Shown: positions 24,301 to 36,300 of the stretch, piece after piece
Layout of the letters: each line of letters begins with the position of its first letter
Position numbering within the stretch: position 1 is the first letter of the stretch
Source: Volvox africanus
Lineage: Eukaryota > Chlorophyta > Chlorophyceae > Chlamydomonadales > Volvocaceae
Length of the DNA stretch: 64,000 nt
Direction of reading: 5' to 3'
Assembly: GCA_030268105.1 (NCBI GenBank)
Contig: BSDZ01000009.1
Span: forward strand, 1,187,501 to 1,251,500
Program-made: the position numbers and the translations under genes
The notes under the pieces: model-generated
The model's input: the letters and a program-made list of their open reading frames with translations, nothing else
The model's database searches: none
What the model was told of the DNA's origin: nothing

Positions 24301-27300
24301 GGGGGAAAGAGGGGAGGGGAAGGAGGGGTGGGAAAGGACGGGAGGGAAGGGGAAGACGAATAAACGAGACATGATATCGCTGTAGACACTGCTGTAAAGC
24401 ATGGCTAACCGCGATGGTGGAGGACAACGTCTAGCTCCGTCCAAGGTAGAGAAGGGAGGGGAGGGGGCAAGGTGAGGTGACTGTATATACACCTGCATTA
24501 GCTGGTACTGCTGTAAAGAGGCTGCTAAAGGGTTACCACCATCATCAGTAACCACTGGTGTTGGTGGATGATGGCGGGTCAGGGCGGCTGGCCCCGCAAA
24601 CAAGCCACACATGGTAAAAACGTTTTGAACGTCAACCAAGGCAGCCGCCAAAGGCCTTGGATAGGCACAGAATGAAAAGCAACAGGAGCCGTAAGGGGAG
24701 GGAGGGGAGGGAGGGGAGGGGCAAGAGTAAATATTATAACCCCTAATCCATCCATCGGTCCAACCCACCCATCCAGCCCCCGGTTTCCTTGCTCACCAGC
24801 AGCAGCTCCTGCACGCCCATTCCGGGCCCCATGGCGCTGCCCAGCTGGCTCATGGTCCGATATTGCAGGTAGTAGAAGGACGCGATGCGGCCCAGGGGGG
24901 TGGGGACCACCTCGGAGTCCCCCTCACTGCCGTCACCGTTGCCGCCCAGAGTGATGCAGCTGGGGGTGGAGCCATGCGACGATGGGAGGGTCACACGCCA
25001 TATGGGAAAGACCATCTCCGGAGGCAAGAAGAGACGAGAGATTGGAAGGGAGGGCCGCTGTTTTAGGTGTGAACAAAGCTCTACTAATTGTCGCAAGAAA
25101 TATTTATTTACAATCTCATAAAATTAATAATTCAAATTAAGTTTACATTTCTCTATTTAATACTCCATAAGACACACGAATATGGATGTCTTGAGAAGAA
25201 AAAAAGAAATGAAGGAACAAAGGAATCTGTACAACGACGACACCGACCGAACGGAATCGGAAGGGGAGGGGCGCATAGAAACAGGAGAGTGGAGAGGCAG
25301 GAGAGTGCGGGAAGGGCGCATAGAAACAGAGATAAATACAAAGAGCAGTGAAGTGGATCAAGGGGGGGGGGACTTTGGTGGAAAAGGGAAGGGAGGAGTC
25401 ACAACCAGCCTTAACACACACACACACTCACTAAATACCCACAGAGCAAGCTGCCGACTGCTCTGCTGACCCCCTTCCCCGCCTCCTTGATAAGGCCCTG
25501 AGACCCAATAACTACCAATTACCTCGACCCGCTCACCCGGCCGCCTCTAGCTGACTCAGCGCCGTAGCCACCAGCCCGCTCATATAGGCGTTGACCGAGT
25601 CCGAGTCCGTAGCCTCCAGATCATAGTACGACGGGTTTTGGAGCAGGCGCCTGAAGAAGTACGTCCAGGTTAGGTAGTCTACGGCGTCTTGGCGGCTGGA
25701 GATGGTGCCCGCCACCACCTCCGCGTTGAAGTGATCCGCGACCTGAGGCGGGAGAGCGGGGGGGGGCCCGGCGGCTGCTGAGCGGGGCGGAGGTCGGAGG
25801 GCTAAGGCGAAGGGGGAGGAGGGGTAGGGGGAAGACGAATGAAGCGACTCCTGGTGCTGATACGGAAGGCACGAGGACTAACCGTGAAGGGAGGAGTAAG
25901 ACTAATAAACGAGACCTAATACCCCTGTAGAGGCGCTGCTGTAAAGCATGGCTAACCGCGATGGTGGAGGACGACGTGTAGCTCCGTCCAAGGTAGAGAA
26001 GGTGAAAACGTTGGAACGTGAACTAGGTAGCCACCAAGGCCTCAAATAGAAGCCGGAAATAAAGTTTACTATTGGCCTTGGTGCTGGTGGCGACGAAAAG
26101 GTACCGCGCAAAGATTCTTTGGGTTCACTGAAATAGGAAACGCGGAATCTGAAAGCTGACTGGAAGGCTGGTGCTGTCATGCGCGTGAACCTCCCAACCC
26201 CTTTGTTTGGAAAATCAAAGCGCCCTCACCCCATCGACCAGCCCCTTGAGTTTTGCCAGAAAGGAGGGAGAAGTGAAATAATAGCCAGAAAGTAATTAAT
26301 GAAATTTGAAGAAGGACGGGGGAGTTATATTTCGGGGAACGGCAGAACGACAGCCGAAGAGTACGGCATGGGCATGCGTGAAACGCCCGTCTTAATGTCA
26401 TTTACATAACCGGTACATATAATATATATAATATGGAGGACATCATCATGGTATACATAACAAACACACACACACATATATATACATATATATGCTTGTA
26501 TGCACATATTCAGTCAAACGGCATTCTGTGACACTCTTTTTGTTGTAAGGTGTTGTACGCGCCGTACCTGGTCCTGCAGACTTGACTCGACAGGGAAAGG
26601 CTCGTACAGGAAGCGCTTGTAGAATTGTTTCTTGGGCTCGTGGACCAAGATGACGGCCACACCGTGGCGGTCGAACTGGGGCCGGCCGGCGCGACCCATC
26701 ATCTGGGGGGGGGAGGGAGTTGGGGGGGGGGAGCGGTGGGCGCACGCGGATGTGTATGCGTGGGTTAGTGGGCTAGTGAGTTAGTGGGCTAGTGAGTTAG
26801 TGAGTTAGTGGGTTAGTGAGTTAGTGGGTTAGTGAGTTAGTGAGTTAGTGAGTTAGAGAAGTAGAACTCGTACTCACGTGATGATTGGAAACGCGATGTG
26901 TTAGTGGGCTAGAGAAGTAGAACTCGTACTCACGTGATGATTGGAAACGCGATGACCCGCATCACGTCATGATTGCTGCCACCCTACCGAAAAGAACCCA
27001 CATTTGCGGCCCAAACCGGCCCCCCTTTTACCCTACCCTTCCTCGCCATCCGATTGGCTCCTTCGCTCTCTCCCTCACCCCCCCCTAACCATTCCTCCCC
27101 ACGGGCCTTGCCAAATACCTGCAGCACGTCCGTGATGGGGAAGTCGACGTATCTTCGAGTGGGTGCGTCGTAGAACTCGGTGCCCTTGATGACGACCAGG
27201 TGGGCAGGCGTGTTCACACCCCAGGCTAGAGTGGATGTGGCCACCAGAACCTGAGTACGGAGGGTTCGGAGCGTGCGGAACGTACGGAGGTACGGCAGTG

Positions 27301-30300
27301 CCATAAGTACAATAAGGACGGTGCGATAGGACCCAGAGTACGGACAGCCAACACGGACAGCCAGTACCAGGGAAGTGGTGTATGAATGGAGTGAAGACCA
27401 ACCCGATGCCCCGTCGATCCGGGCCCTCTGAAGGGCTGGCTGGCCCGCGCGCGTCCCTCCGTCTTCCCTCTCCTCTCGTACCCCTCCCTCTGCCATGTCC
27501 CAGGTCGCGGGTTCCAATAGCTAACCCGGGACCATCAGCCCCGCATCCGGCCGTGGGTTCCTGCGACTGCGTCAGTGTGTTTTTCCCCCTCCAGCCTCCC
27601 GGCTCCCTCCCCCCACCTGTATCTTGCACTCCACGAAGAGGCGCTCCACCAGTGCACGGTCTCGGTCCGCTAAGCCCGCGTGGTGCAGACCAATTCCGAA
27701 CTGCAGGCAGTGGCGCAGGGCCGCGTCCTTCACCCCCGCGAGGCAGGTCTCGAGCTCGGACTCGGGCATCCGGAGGAACTGTTGGGGCCGCTCATCCGCG
27801 ACTGCGGAGAGGTGGGTGGGGGAGGGTGGGTTGGGGGAGATAGGGAGCGGGCAAGGGCAAGCAGGGAGGGGGAGCAGGGAGGGAGGGGGAGCAGGGAGGG
27901 AGGGGAGCAAGCGTAGACGAATACAACGAGAATACAAGAGCGAGAATACAACCCATACAAACCATAGGATCAGGAGTAGAGGGAAACGGAACCTTCTTGG
28001 TGAATGCCGTATTCAGCCGTAATCAATTGCAGTCAACCATCTGCCGTAGTACTGTACCTGCATACGTGATGAGGTCGAGCGCGGTGAGGCGCGTCTGGCG
28101 ACGAGACGACACGAATACGAGCACCGGCTTGGTGGGGGAGTGAACCTAGGGGGTGGGGAGCCGGGGAGAGGAAGCACTTCCTTGACAGAGACAAGAAGGG
28201 AGAGAGTGGAGGGGGAGAGGGTGGAAGTCGAATGAAACGAACCAGCTGGTGCTGATACTGAAGAAATGAGGACTCGTGAATGATGACTGACGTCGTTCAA
28301 AGTAGGAGAAGTAGAAGAGAGGGGGGACGTAAAAAGGGGGAGGAAGATATATAGAGGCACACACAAACACACACACACACACACCTGTATTGCTGCGTAC
28401 GCGGGTTTGTTCATGGAGGCCATCCTGGGGCAGTAGAACTTGCCCGGGTAGCCCTGGATGTGGCACTCCAGGGGCACCGGCCGTACGGAGGGCTTGAAGT
28501 TGAATAAACCCGCGGGCCCTATGCCGAGCCAGTCCGCCAAATCCTGGATCAGGAGGATGCGGGTGGAGGGTAAGGGGCAATTACTTCGCGGGTGGTGTGT
28601 GCGTGTGTGTGTTTGGGGTGTGCGTAAATGCTGGGAGACGGCGAAGACTGAAATACAGATGAAACGCGTGTGAAGCAACGGCCGGTGACAGTAGTGGGTG
28701 ACTTGGATGTGGACAAGGGTAACGATTAGGAAGGGCAAGGAGGAGGAGGAGGAGGAGGAGGAGGAGATAGCCCCGAGTCCTCCCACATCCGCGAGCCCCT
28801 TCCTCTCCGAGAACCTTCCCCGTCGGGGATGTTCATATGTTATCAGGAGGAGCTGTTGGTTTCCTTGCGACGTACCTGCGCGTTGGCCAAGGCTGTGGAC
28901 AGGCCCACGAAGCGCACCGGCTGCTCGGTCTGCGCTGCGATGTACCGCATCCGCGAGACGATCACCTCCAGGATGGGGCCGCGGTCCGCACCCAGCAGGT
29001 GGATCTCGTCGATGATTAGCAGACCCACCTGCAGAGACGAGAGAACACCCCCGGATGTGGGGACACAGAGAAAGCAGGAAGGGAAAACTGTCTTGTATGT
29101 TTGTGTGTGTGTGTGTGTATGCGTGTGTGTGCGTGTGTGTGGGTGTGTGTTAATGTGTACGAGGTGACGGTAGGTAAATATCCGACCCATACGACCCATA
29201 CGCGGTATCACGCACCCAACCATACCCGGCCTCGCAAATCCCACGCCCTCCCGGTTGAAGGTATTGAATGTTTTCCTGTTTATAAATTCCCGGTATTTAC
29301 CCTTCACGCCCCTACTATTGATTAGGAGTCCCCGTCCACCCAACCCCGCTGTCACGCCTCCCTTCCCCTCCCCTTCTCCCCCCCCCCTCCCCTTCTTCCC
29401 CTCCTACCCCCCTTTTTCTCCACCCTCTTTCTCCGCCTCCCTCTGCTCCGCACCTTCTTGACGTATCCGCGGGTCTGCCAGGCGCGTGAGATGCCGTCCC
29501 ACTTTTCAGGTGTGCAGATGATGATGTCGGCCGCCAACAGCGCTCGCAGGTCAGGAGTGTAGTCGCCTGGGGTAGGTGGGCAGGTGGGCAGGTGGGTGAG
29601 TCCCATGCACCATTCAACTATCCTCCTCCTTCATCCCTCCCTCCTCCTCGTTCACCACGTCCTCCTCCTTCTGCTGCTGCTGGAGGGGCGATTGTCTACA
29701 CACCTGTCAGCTCTACCATCTTCTTGCCCAGCAATGGGCACAGCCGTGCGCCCCAGTCACTCATCCTCTCCCGCACCAGCGCCTTCAGAGGGGCCACGTA
29801 AATGACCTTGTGACCCGGGTGGGCGTTCCACAACCGCATCATAGTCAGCTCGCTGCTGATGGTCTTGCCTGGCAGGAGGGGGACAGCCGAATGAACTGAA
29901 GACTTAAAACTGCGTTGAAATATGACTGGACTGACCGCGATGGTGGAGGACAACGACTGGCTCCGTCCATGGTAAAGGGGGGGAAGCAGGAGGCGGCAGG
30001 GAGGCAGGCATGTCCATTCTGAACAAGGCTCCCGAAACACACACGCAGGAACCTGAGAAACGTCACGCTGCCCCCCTCTTACCCGAAACACACACGCACC
30101 TGAGCCTGTGGGGGCCCCCAGCAGCACGTTTTCGTCCGTGTGATAGAGGGTGTGGAAGGCCTGAGTCTGGATGGGGTTGAAGTGGGTGAAGCGACCCGCG
30201 TAAAGGGCCTCGTAGCTGGGGTTCCGGAGCGCCGTCAGCGGCAGTGGATCCAAGTCCAGAAGCTCTGGATGTTACCCACCCCCAACAAGGTGAAAAGGGC

Positions 30301-33300
30301 GTCAGATGAGAAGAGATGAGAAGAGATGAGAAGAGAGGCGGGGCGGATGAGGCGACAGGATAAATAATCTAACCATCAGATGTGTCATCATGTGTTATGA
30401 AGTCGATAACAAGTCGGAACTTCTGAGAAACCTCCAAATATTCGATCCGTGGGTTCAGGACTGCGAACCGAAGGGACGCAGGATCCCACCCCCACCCCCA
30501 ACAACAACAACAAAGCAGCGTCTCTCCCCCCTCCGCCCCTCCCCCACACGTACACACACATATCCATACCGGTGTGCGGCGGCATTCTCTCCGGCAGGAT
30601 AAGGCCCCCGAAGGACAGCTCCAGCCAGGCCTCCGCCCCCAGCCATCCGTCCGCAACCGCCCTTACGAAATACTGGGGCGGCAGGGGCTCGAAGATAGGA
30701 ATGGTGAAAGCCAGCTTGTGGGACTCGCTCTCGCGACACATTTTTTTGGTGAGGAGCCAGATCTGGAGCCAGTGGGGCGGGGGAAGGGGGCCATGAATGG
30801 ACCTTCAGGGTTTCAATATTTAGATAGGTATTCGACGGCGAAGGTCATGCGCACAAAAATTAGAAATTACGGCAGGCAGACAGGCGTCCCCCTTTCCTGA
30901 GGCGGTGAGAGGGAGGGGATCGGAACCATACTTTATCTCAGCTGCAGAGCCCCCCACTCACCTACCCATTCAGATCACGCCAAAGAACCCCCACCCACCC
31001 ACCCACCCCAGGCCTGAATCCCATATGAAGAATTTTACCCCCGACCCCCCGACCCCCGACCCCCCGACCCCCCGACCCCCCGACCTCGCTGTGATAAATG
31101 TGTTCGTTCTGTGCGTCCTCCACCCAGATGTGCCACCTCAGCACCGCGCCGTGCTGCCGGTCACGCCACTCGAAGGTGGGCCTTATGGACAGCTGGATGC
31201 GGAGCACGGTACGGGTAATGGGCTGCAGCTGGGCGGACAACTCCAGGGAGGGGAAGGCGTTGACGCAGGACTTGACGATGGAGCCTGGAGGGAAAGGGGA
31301 AGAAGCGGGGATGGAGAGGGGTGAGACACGCACGCGGGAGTTTAGTGTCCTTGGACGAGACGAGGAGGCAAGGAAGCGGCAGACCAACCCTATTGTGTTT
31401 CCAACTTGGTGGCGATGCATCACAGGTGCTGACGTAACGAGGTGGCAGCGTAAAGCACCAAACGTATGCGGTACTTAGCGAACTGACTTAGCGAACAAAC
31501 AAACCCAACAGTCATGCATACCACAACCGACATGGCCACAACTCGCATGACCTCACACCCCTCCCCCTCCCCCTCTCCTTATATGATCCTGACCGGCAGC
31601 AGGGTGCCTCAGCATGGCTCCGATCTCCTTCTCGTCCATGTCCCGAAGCGACCACACGTCCATGGACTCCTGCAACCGCCACCGCACCACCAGTAGCAGC
31701 AGCAGCAGCAGCAGCGTGGGGTTCAGAGACCAGTTTAAAACACGAGAAGGCCCGGGACACACGGGGGGCCGTCTGGAGGGCACACAGGAAATACGGCGTC
31801 AGAACATGCGTGAATGCAGAGACTCTCTCACCGCACCTGCCGGTCTTCCAGCTTGGACAGAAGCTCCGGCCCCAATCCTGGAGTGCCCTCGAATTGCCGC
31901 AGCGGGTGGTTGTGAGCCCACAGCCGAAGCTCCAGAGACTTGGCCAGCGTCAGGCAGGTGTCCGCCATACTGCTCCACTTGCGCCTGTTTTTCATTTTGG
32001 CGACGGTTGGGTGGTTGGGTGGTGGGGGATTGGGGGGTTGGGGGGTTGAGATGAAGAGTTGACGACAACATGAAAAGTCGTTGTGTATGTGTACGGGTGT
32101 GTATCGGTGTGTTACCGGGTGACGCGGGTCACAAGAGGCGCTCCAGGGTTCGTCATGTCTGCCTCTCCTGCGGCGGCACCTGCCTCCAATACCAGGAGGC
32201 CCTCCCTCCCTCCCTCCCTCCCTCCCTCCCTCCCTCCCTCCCTCCCTCCCTCCCTCCCTCCCTCCCTCCCTCCCTCCCTCCCTCCCTCCCTCCCTCCCTC
32301 CCTCCCTCCCTCCCTCCCTCCCTCCCTCCCTCCCTCCCTCCCTCCCTCCCTCCAGCTCCGGGGACGCACCTGAGGCAGATTTCGAAAATCGCCCGCATGA
32401 TTCGCGGGGCATTTTGTGACACATACATCAGGTCGGCCGTGAGACTGAAGCTCTCCACGCGGGCGCGACTGATCCATGCCTGAGGCGGGAGGAGGGGGCA
32501 GCGGATCGCACATGTGTATGCGTGCACGCATGCATGTGTATGTGTGCACGTGTGTCCATGTGTGTGTGTATACGTGTGTGTATACGTGCACGAATGCATG
32601 TATGCATGTGCATGTGTGTGGGTTTGTACGAAGACAACGGACCCGGTCACGGGAACCCGCCCCTGCTGCCGCGGAGGTGCCTTGTGGAATGCCTCAGCGA
32701 CGGCTGTCCGCAACACGTCGTCCGCATTGCTTGCTGAGCACTCGCCATTTCCCATATCTCCATTCCACATATCACCATTCCGCATCTCGCAATTCGAGTC
32801 GTGCATCCCCGAATGGTGCAGTGAGGGGAAATTGCTGCGCTGTGCTTCTGGGTGTGCTGTGACACATGTGTATTGCGTGTCTTGAGCTATGTGGTATCAT
32901 GTGCTACGCACCATGTTGTGCTCTGCTGTACTACATGCAATGGACTGTGTGCTATGCAGTGTGCTGTCTGTTTGATTCGCACCTGCATGAGGACATTGGC
33001 CTTGCCAGACTTGTTATCGTTGCCTCCTAGCCCCTTGACCTTGTACGGCACATTGCGGGACATCTCGTCCAGTTCTGGAAGCTCCTCCTCACGTAACTGC
33101 CAAAGGGAGGGCGGAGGTGGAGAGGATTGACCCAAAGAACGTCGTGTTATATGTGCGGCATCACAGATATTAATCCTTCACACGATCACAGGATGGGTTA
33201 AGATGTGTTTCAAAATGGAGTCCACCCCTTCACCCCTCCACCCCTCCATCCCTCCACCCCTTCACTCGCAAGGCTCCTGCCCCCCCCACCTGATCCCATA

Positions 33301-36300
33301 GCCCAACCCACTCACCACGAGCTGCTCGAACTCCGCGCTCTGCGCCACCATGGACAGCACCTCCCCTTCCTTCATGTGCGGCCGCAGCAGCCCGTTGAAG
33401 GTCACCATGGAGGCCGCGCGGATGTAGAAGTGCGACGCAACCCGGCCCAGTTCCGTCACGTATAGGGCCCCGGAGCGCTCGTCGAATACGGCCATCTGGG
33501 ACTCCCGGAGTGTCTTGGCGGCCTCGACCACCAAATCCCGCTTATGGACTGCGTGTGTGTTTTTGCGTGTGCGTGTGCGTGCGTGCGTATGTGTATGCGT
33601 CAAGGGAAATGTCAATGGTAAGCAAATGCGTCGATTCGTACATGCACGTCAGATCTAACAGGACAGAGCGGGACAGAGTTTGCTCCTTCGGTGCACTCCA
33701 GGACCCCAAGTTTACTCTACTACCGCGTGATTTGATCCACATCCAGATCCAGATCCAGATCCTGGCAGCAAACCCTGGTCCTGCCAGCTCACTTCCTTAA
33801 AACACACCGGCTCATATGCGCAGATAGACAGACAGACAGAAAGACAGAAAGACAGAAAGACACACGTGCGCGACAGCAACAAATTCTCGACTCCGGCCTA
33901 AAATCGGAGTAACGACTGAGCAAAGGAAGGAGACCATCACGTAACACAGCACACCAAGGGACAACAAGGCAGGTATACAACAGAGCAGAGATTGTCATGT
34001 TTGTGCTTGCACTCACGATCAAGGCCGGGATCCAACACCAGCTGGTCGTACGTGATGCCGTACGCCAGAGGATTTCTCTCCAGGCGGCGGGCCAGGTAGG
34101 AGTACCCCAGCCAGGCCGCCCCCTCACGCACGTTGGTCACCGTGCCCAGCACGATCTCTGCGCGACGGTGGAAGTAAGAGAGCTAAGAGAAAGGGGTAAG
34201 AAGAAGTTCCACAAGGTGGTAGTAGGGGGGGGTAGGGGAGAGAACTAAACGAGGTCTGGCACCATCGGGAGGGATCCAAGCATGCAAGGGTGTCGGGGGC
34301 CAAGCAGAGGGGTCAAGAGCAGAGCGTGACGAGGAGGGCACGGTGTATTCGAAGCTTCAATGAAAGAGCGGACGAGAGGATATTTTACGTTCAAACATTG
34401 GAGATATGCTTGATCATTGGGGGAATCTTCACGCGGCTATCGCATTCGGCTCACTCTAAGAGCAGGCCCCAGTCCGGCCCCCAGCAGTACCCACCCGCGT
34501 TGAGGTTATCGACGAGGAACTTCTTGAACTGGCTCTCTATTGCCGCCTGGTGGGTCAGCATCCCTAGGTAGTGGGCCAACTTGTCGTGGGAGGTCAGGAT
34601 GATACCCAGACCTGGACCAAAGGGAGGGAGGGAGGGAGGGAGGGAGGGAGGGAGGGAGGGAGGGCGGGAGGGAGGGAGGGAGGGAGATATACGAGGACTT
34701 CAGCTGACGGCCATACGAGGTTCGTGTGGGAGGGAGGGAAGGGAAGGAAGGGGGAGAAAGGAAGGACTGGATATGACGGCAAGGAGGGGGTGCGGGACGA
34801 CACGACCTACCGCTGTCCTCGAATTGCGGCCGACCGGCACGACCGAAGATCTGCTGCACATCCAGCATCCCGACGTCCGCGAAACCGCCCTTCTGCGCAT
34901 CGTACACCTGCGTGCCCTTGATGATGACGGTGTGCGCGGGAAGGTTCACTCCCCACGCCAGTGTGGCCGTACATACCAACACGCGCAACAGCCCCTCCGC
35001 GAAGAGCCGCTCCGTGAGGCTGCGGTCCGCCCGCAGCATACCCGCGTGGTGCATTCCGAAGCCCAGATCGAACAGCTCCGCCATCTCCCGGTTTCTTCGG
35101 GAAGGGGGGGGAGCGGGGCGGCAGGAGGGGTGGTTCAGCCGGAGGTGTCGAAGAGTAACAACCTCCCAGCACCCATATCCACATCACACTCACCTTGTGT
35201 GCTGGCGCTGCTGTGTTTTTCCGTAATTTTCTCCCTCCCTCCCTTCCTCCTTCCCCGGTGGGGCCCTCCGCGCTCCGCCCTCCGGCGTCTCCTCCGCACT
35301 TCTCGGCGCTTCACAGCAATTTTCAGCAGCGGGGAGGCCAGCATCTTTCCACCCTCCCGTGCTCCCATCCCTCTCAGTCCCCATCCCCCGCAACACCGGC
35401 ACCAGCCCCCTTTTCGCACGGGCATCCCGCCACCTACCCCACCCTCGTCCCATTTTCTACCTGCTCTTCCGCACGTCCTTAGCGAACAGGCCGTACTTCT
35501 CATGCTCTCTCGTGTCCAGGAGTCCGGCGTCGCCGCTCTTGGCCGCCAGGTCCGCCAACACACGGGCGCTCTTCCCAGTGTCTTTGCGGCTGTGCACAAA
35601 CACCATCACCTGGTAGCCCGCCTTCAGGCTCTCAACCATCTAGGCAGAGGAGGAGGACGAGGGACGGCGGGGATGGGGGAGGGGGAGGGAGAGGGGAGGG
35701 CGAAAAAGGCGGCGGAGCGATTGGCGGGAGGGCGGGCGAATAAGCCAGTGCTGGTAGAGTGTCTGCTGCTGGAGGGGTAAGATGAGGTCAAGTAGACGAA
35801 CAAAGATATGATTATGAGAGGCCGAGAAGGGCGGCCCCCCCGCTCTTCCCGCCTCTTTTTCCCTCCTTTCCCCCCGCCCCAGGTTACCCCCGACCTCGTC
35901 GTACTTAGATCCAGATCCCACCTTCTGGTAGCAGACCTCGTTCATTATGTTTTGTCGCGCCAGGTAGTTCTTCTCGCTGATACCCACGAACTGCATTTCC
36001 AGAGGCACGGGGCGGTAGGAGGCGTCGAAGTGGAACAGGCCTGTCGGAAAGGGCACAGCGGGGGCGGGGGCGGGGGAAAGGGATTCGGTTATGGGTACGA
36101 GAAAATGAAAACACCCAACTGGGGGGGTAAGTTGGAGCAGTACCCAGAATAACACCGGGAGCAGAGAGTGCGATGCGGTTGGCAGATTTTATTGGTTGGG
36201 ATTGGTTAGGCAGGTAGTTGACAGTACGCGGCAAAGGAACCAAACAATACCATAATACCATGGTGTTCACGTTGTTGTGCGTCCCTCAGTTTCTTAACGC

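Larger units (their letters stand above)
26565..30270 (-). other. ASCC3: ASCC3 helicase cassette 2 (exons)
   Basis: Exons, approximate limits: 30,265-30,105 ([17 protein letters not shown]), 29,871-29,702 ([13 protein letters not shown]), 29,568-29,455 ([13 protein letters not shown]), 29,032-28,877 ([20 protein letters not shown]), 28,545-28,386 ([17 protein letters not shown]), 28,145-28,058 ([12 protein letters not shown]), 27,802-27,615 (GIGLHHAGL), 27,251-27,120 ([14 protein letters not shown]), 26,704-26,567 ([14 protein letters not shown]). Motif III reads STALANA, the usual form of the second cassette in this family. All Walker and DEIH residues are present. Confidence 0.9.

Noticed and set aside
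32070..32806. Long Pro-Ser-Leu or Gly-Arg-Glu open frames through the TCCC repeat
   Set aside because: They exist only because the tetranucleotide repeat has no stop in any frame; the repeat is intronic in ASCC3.
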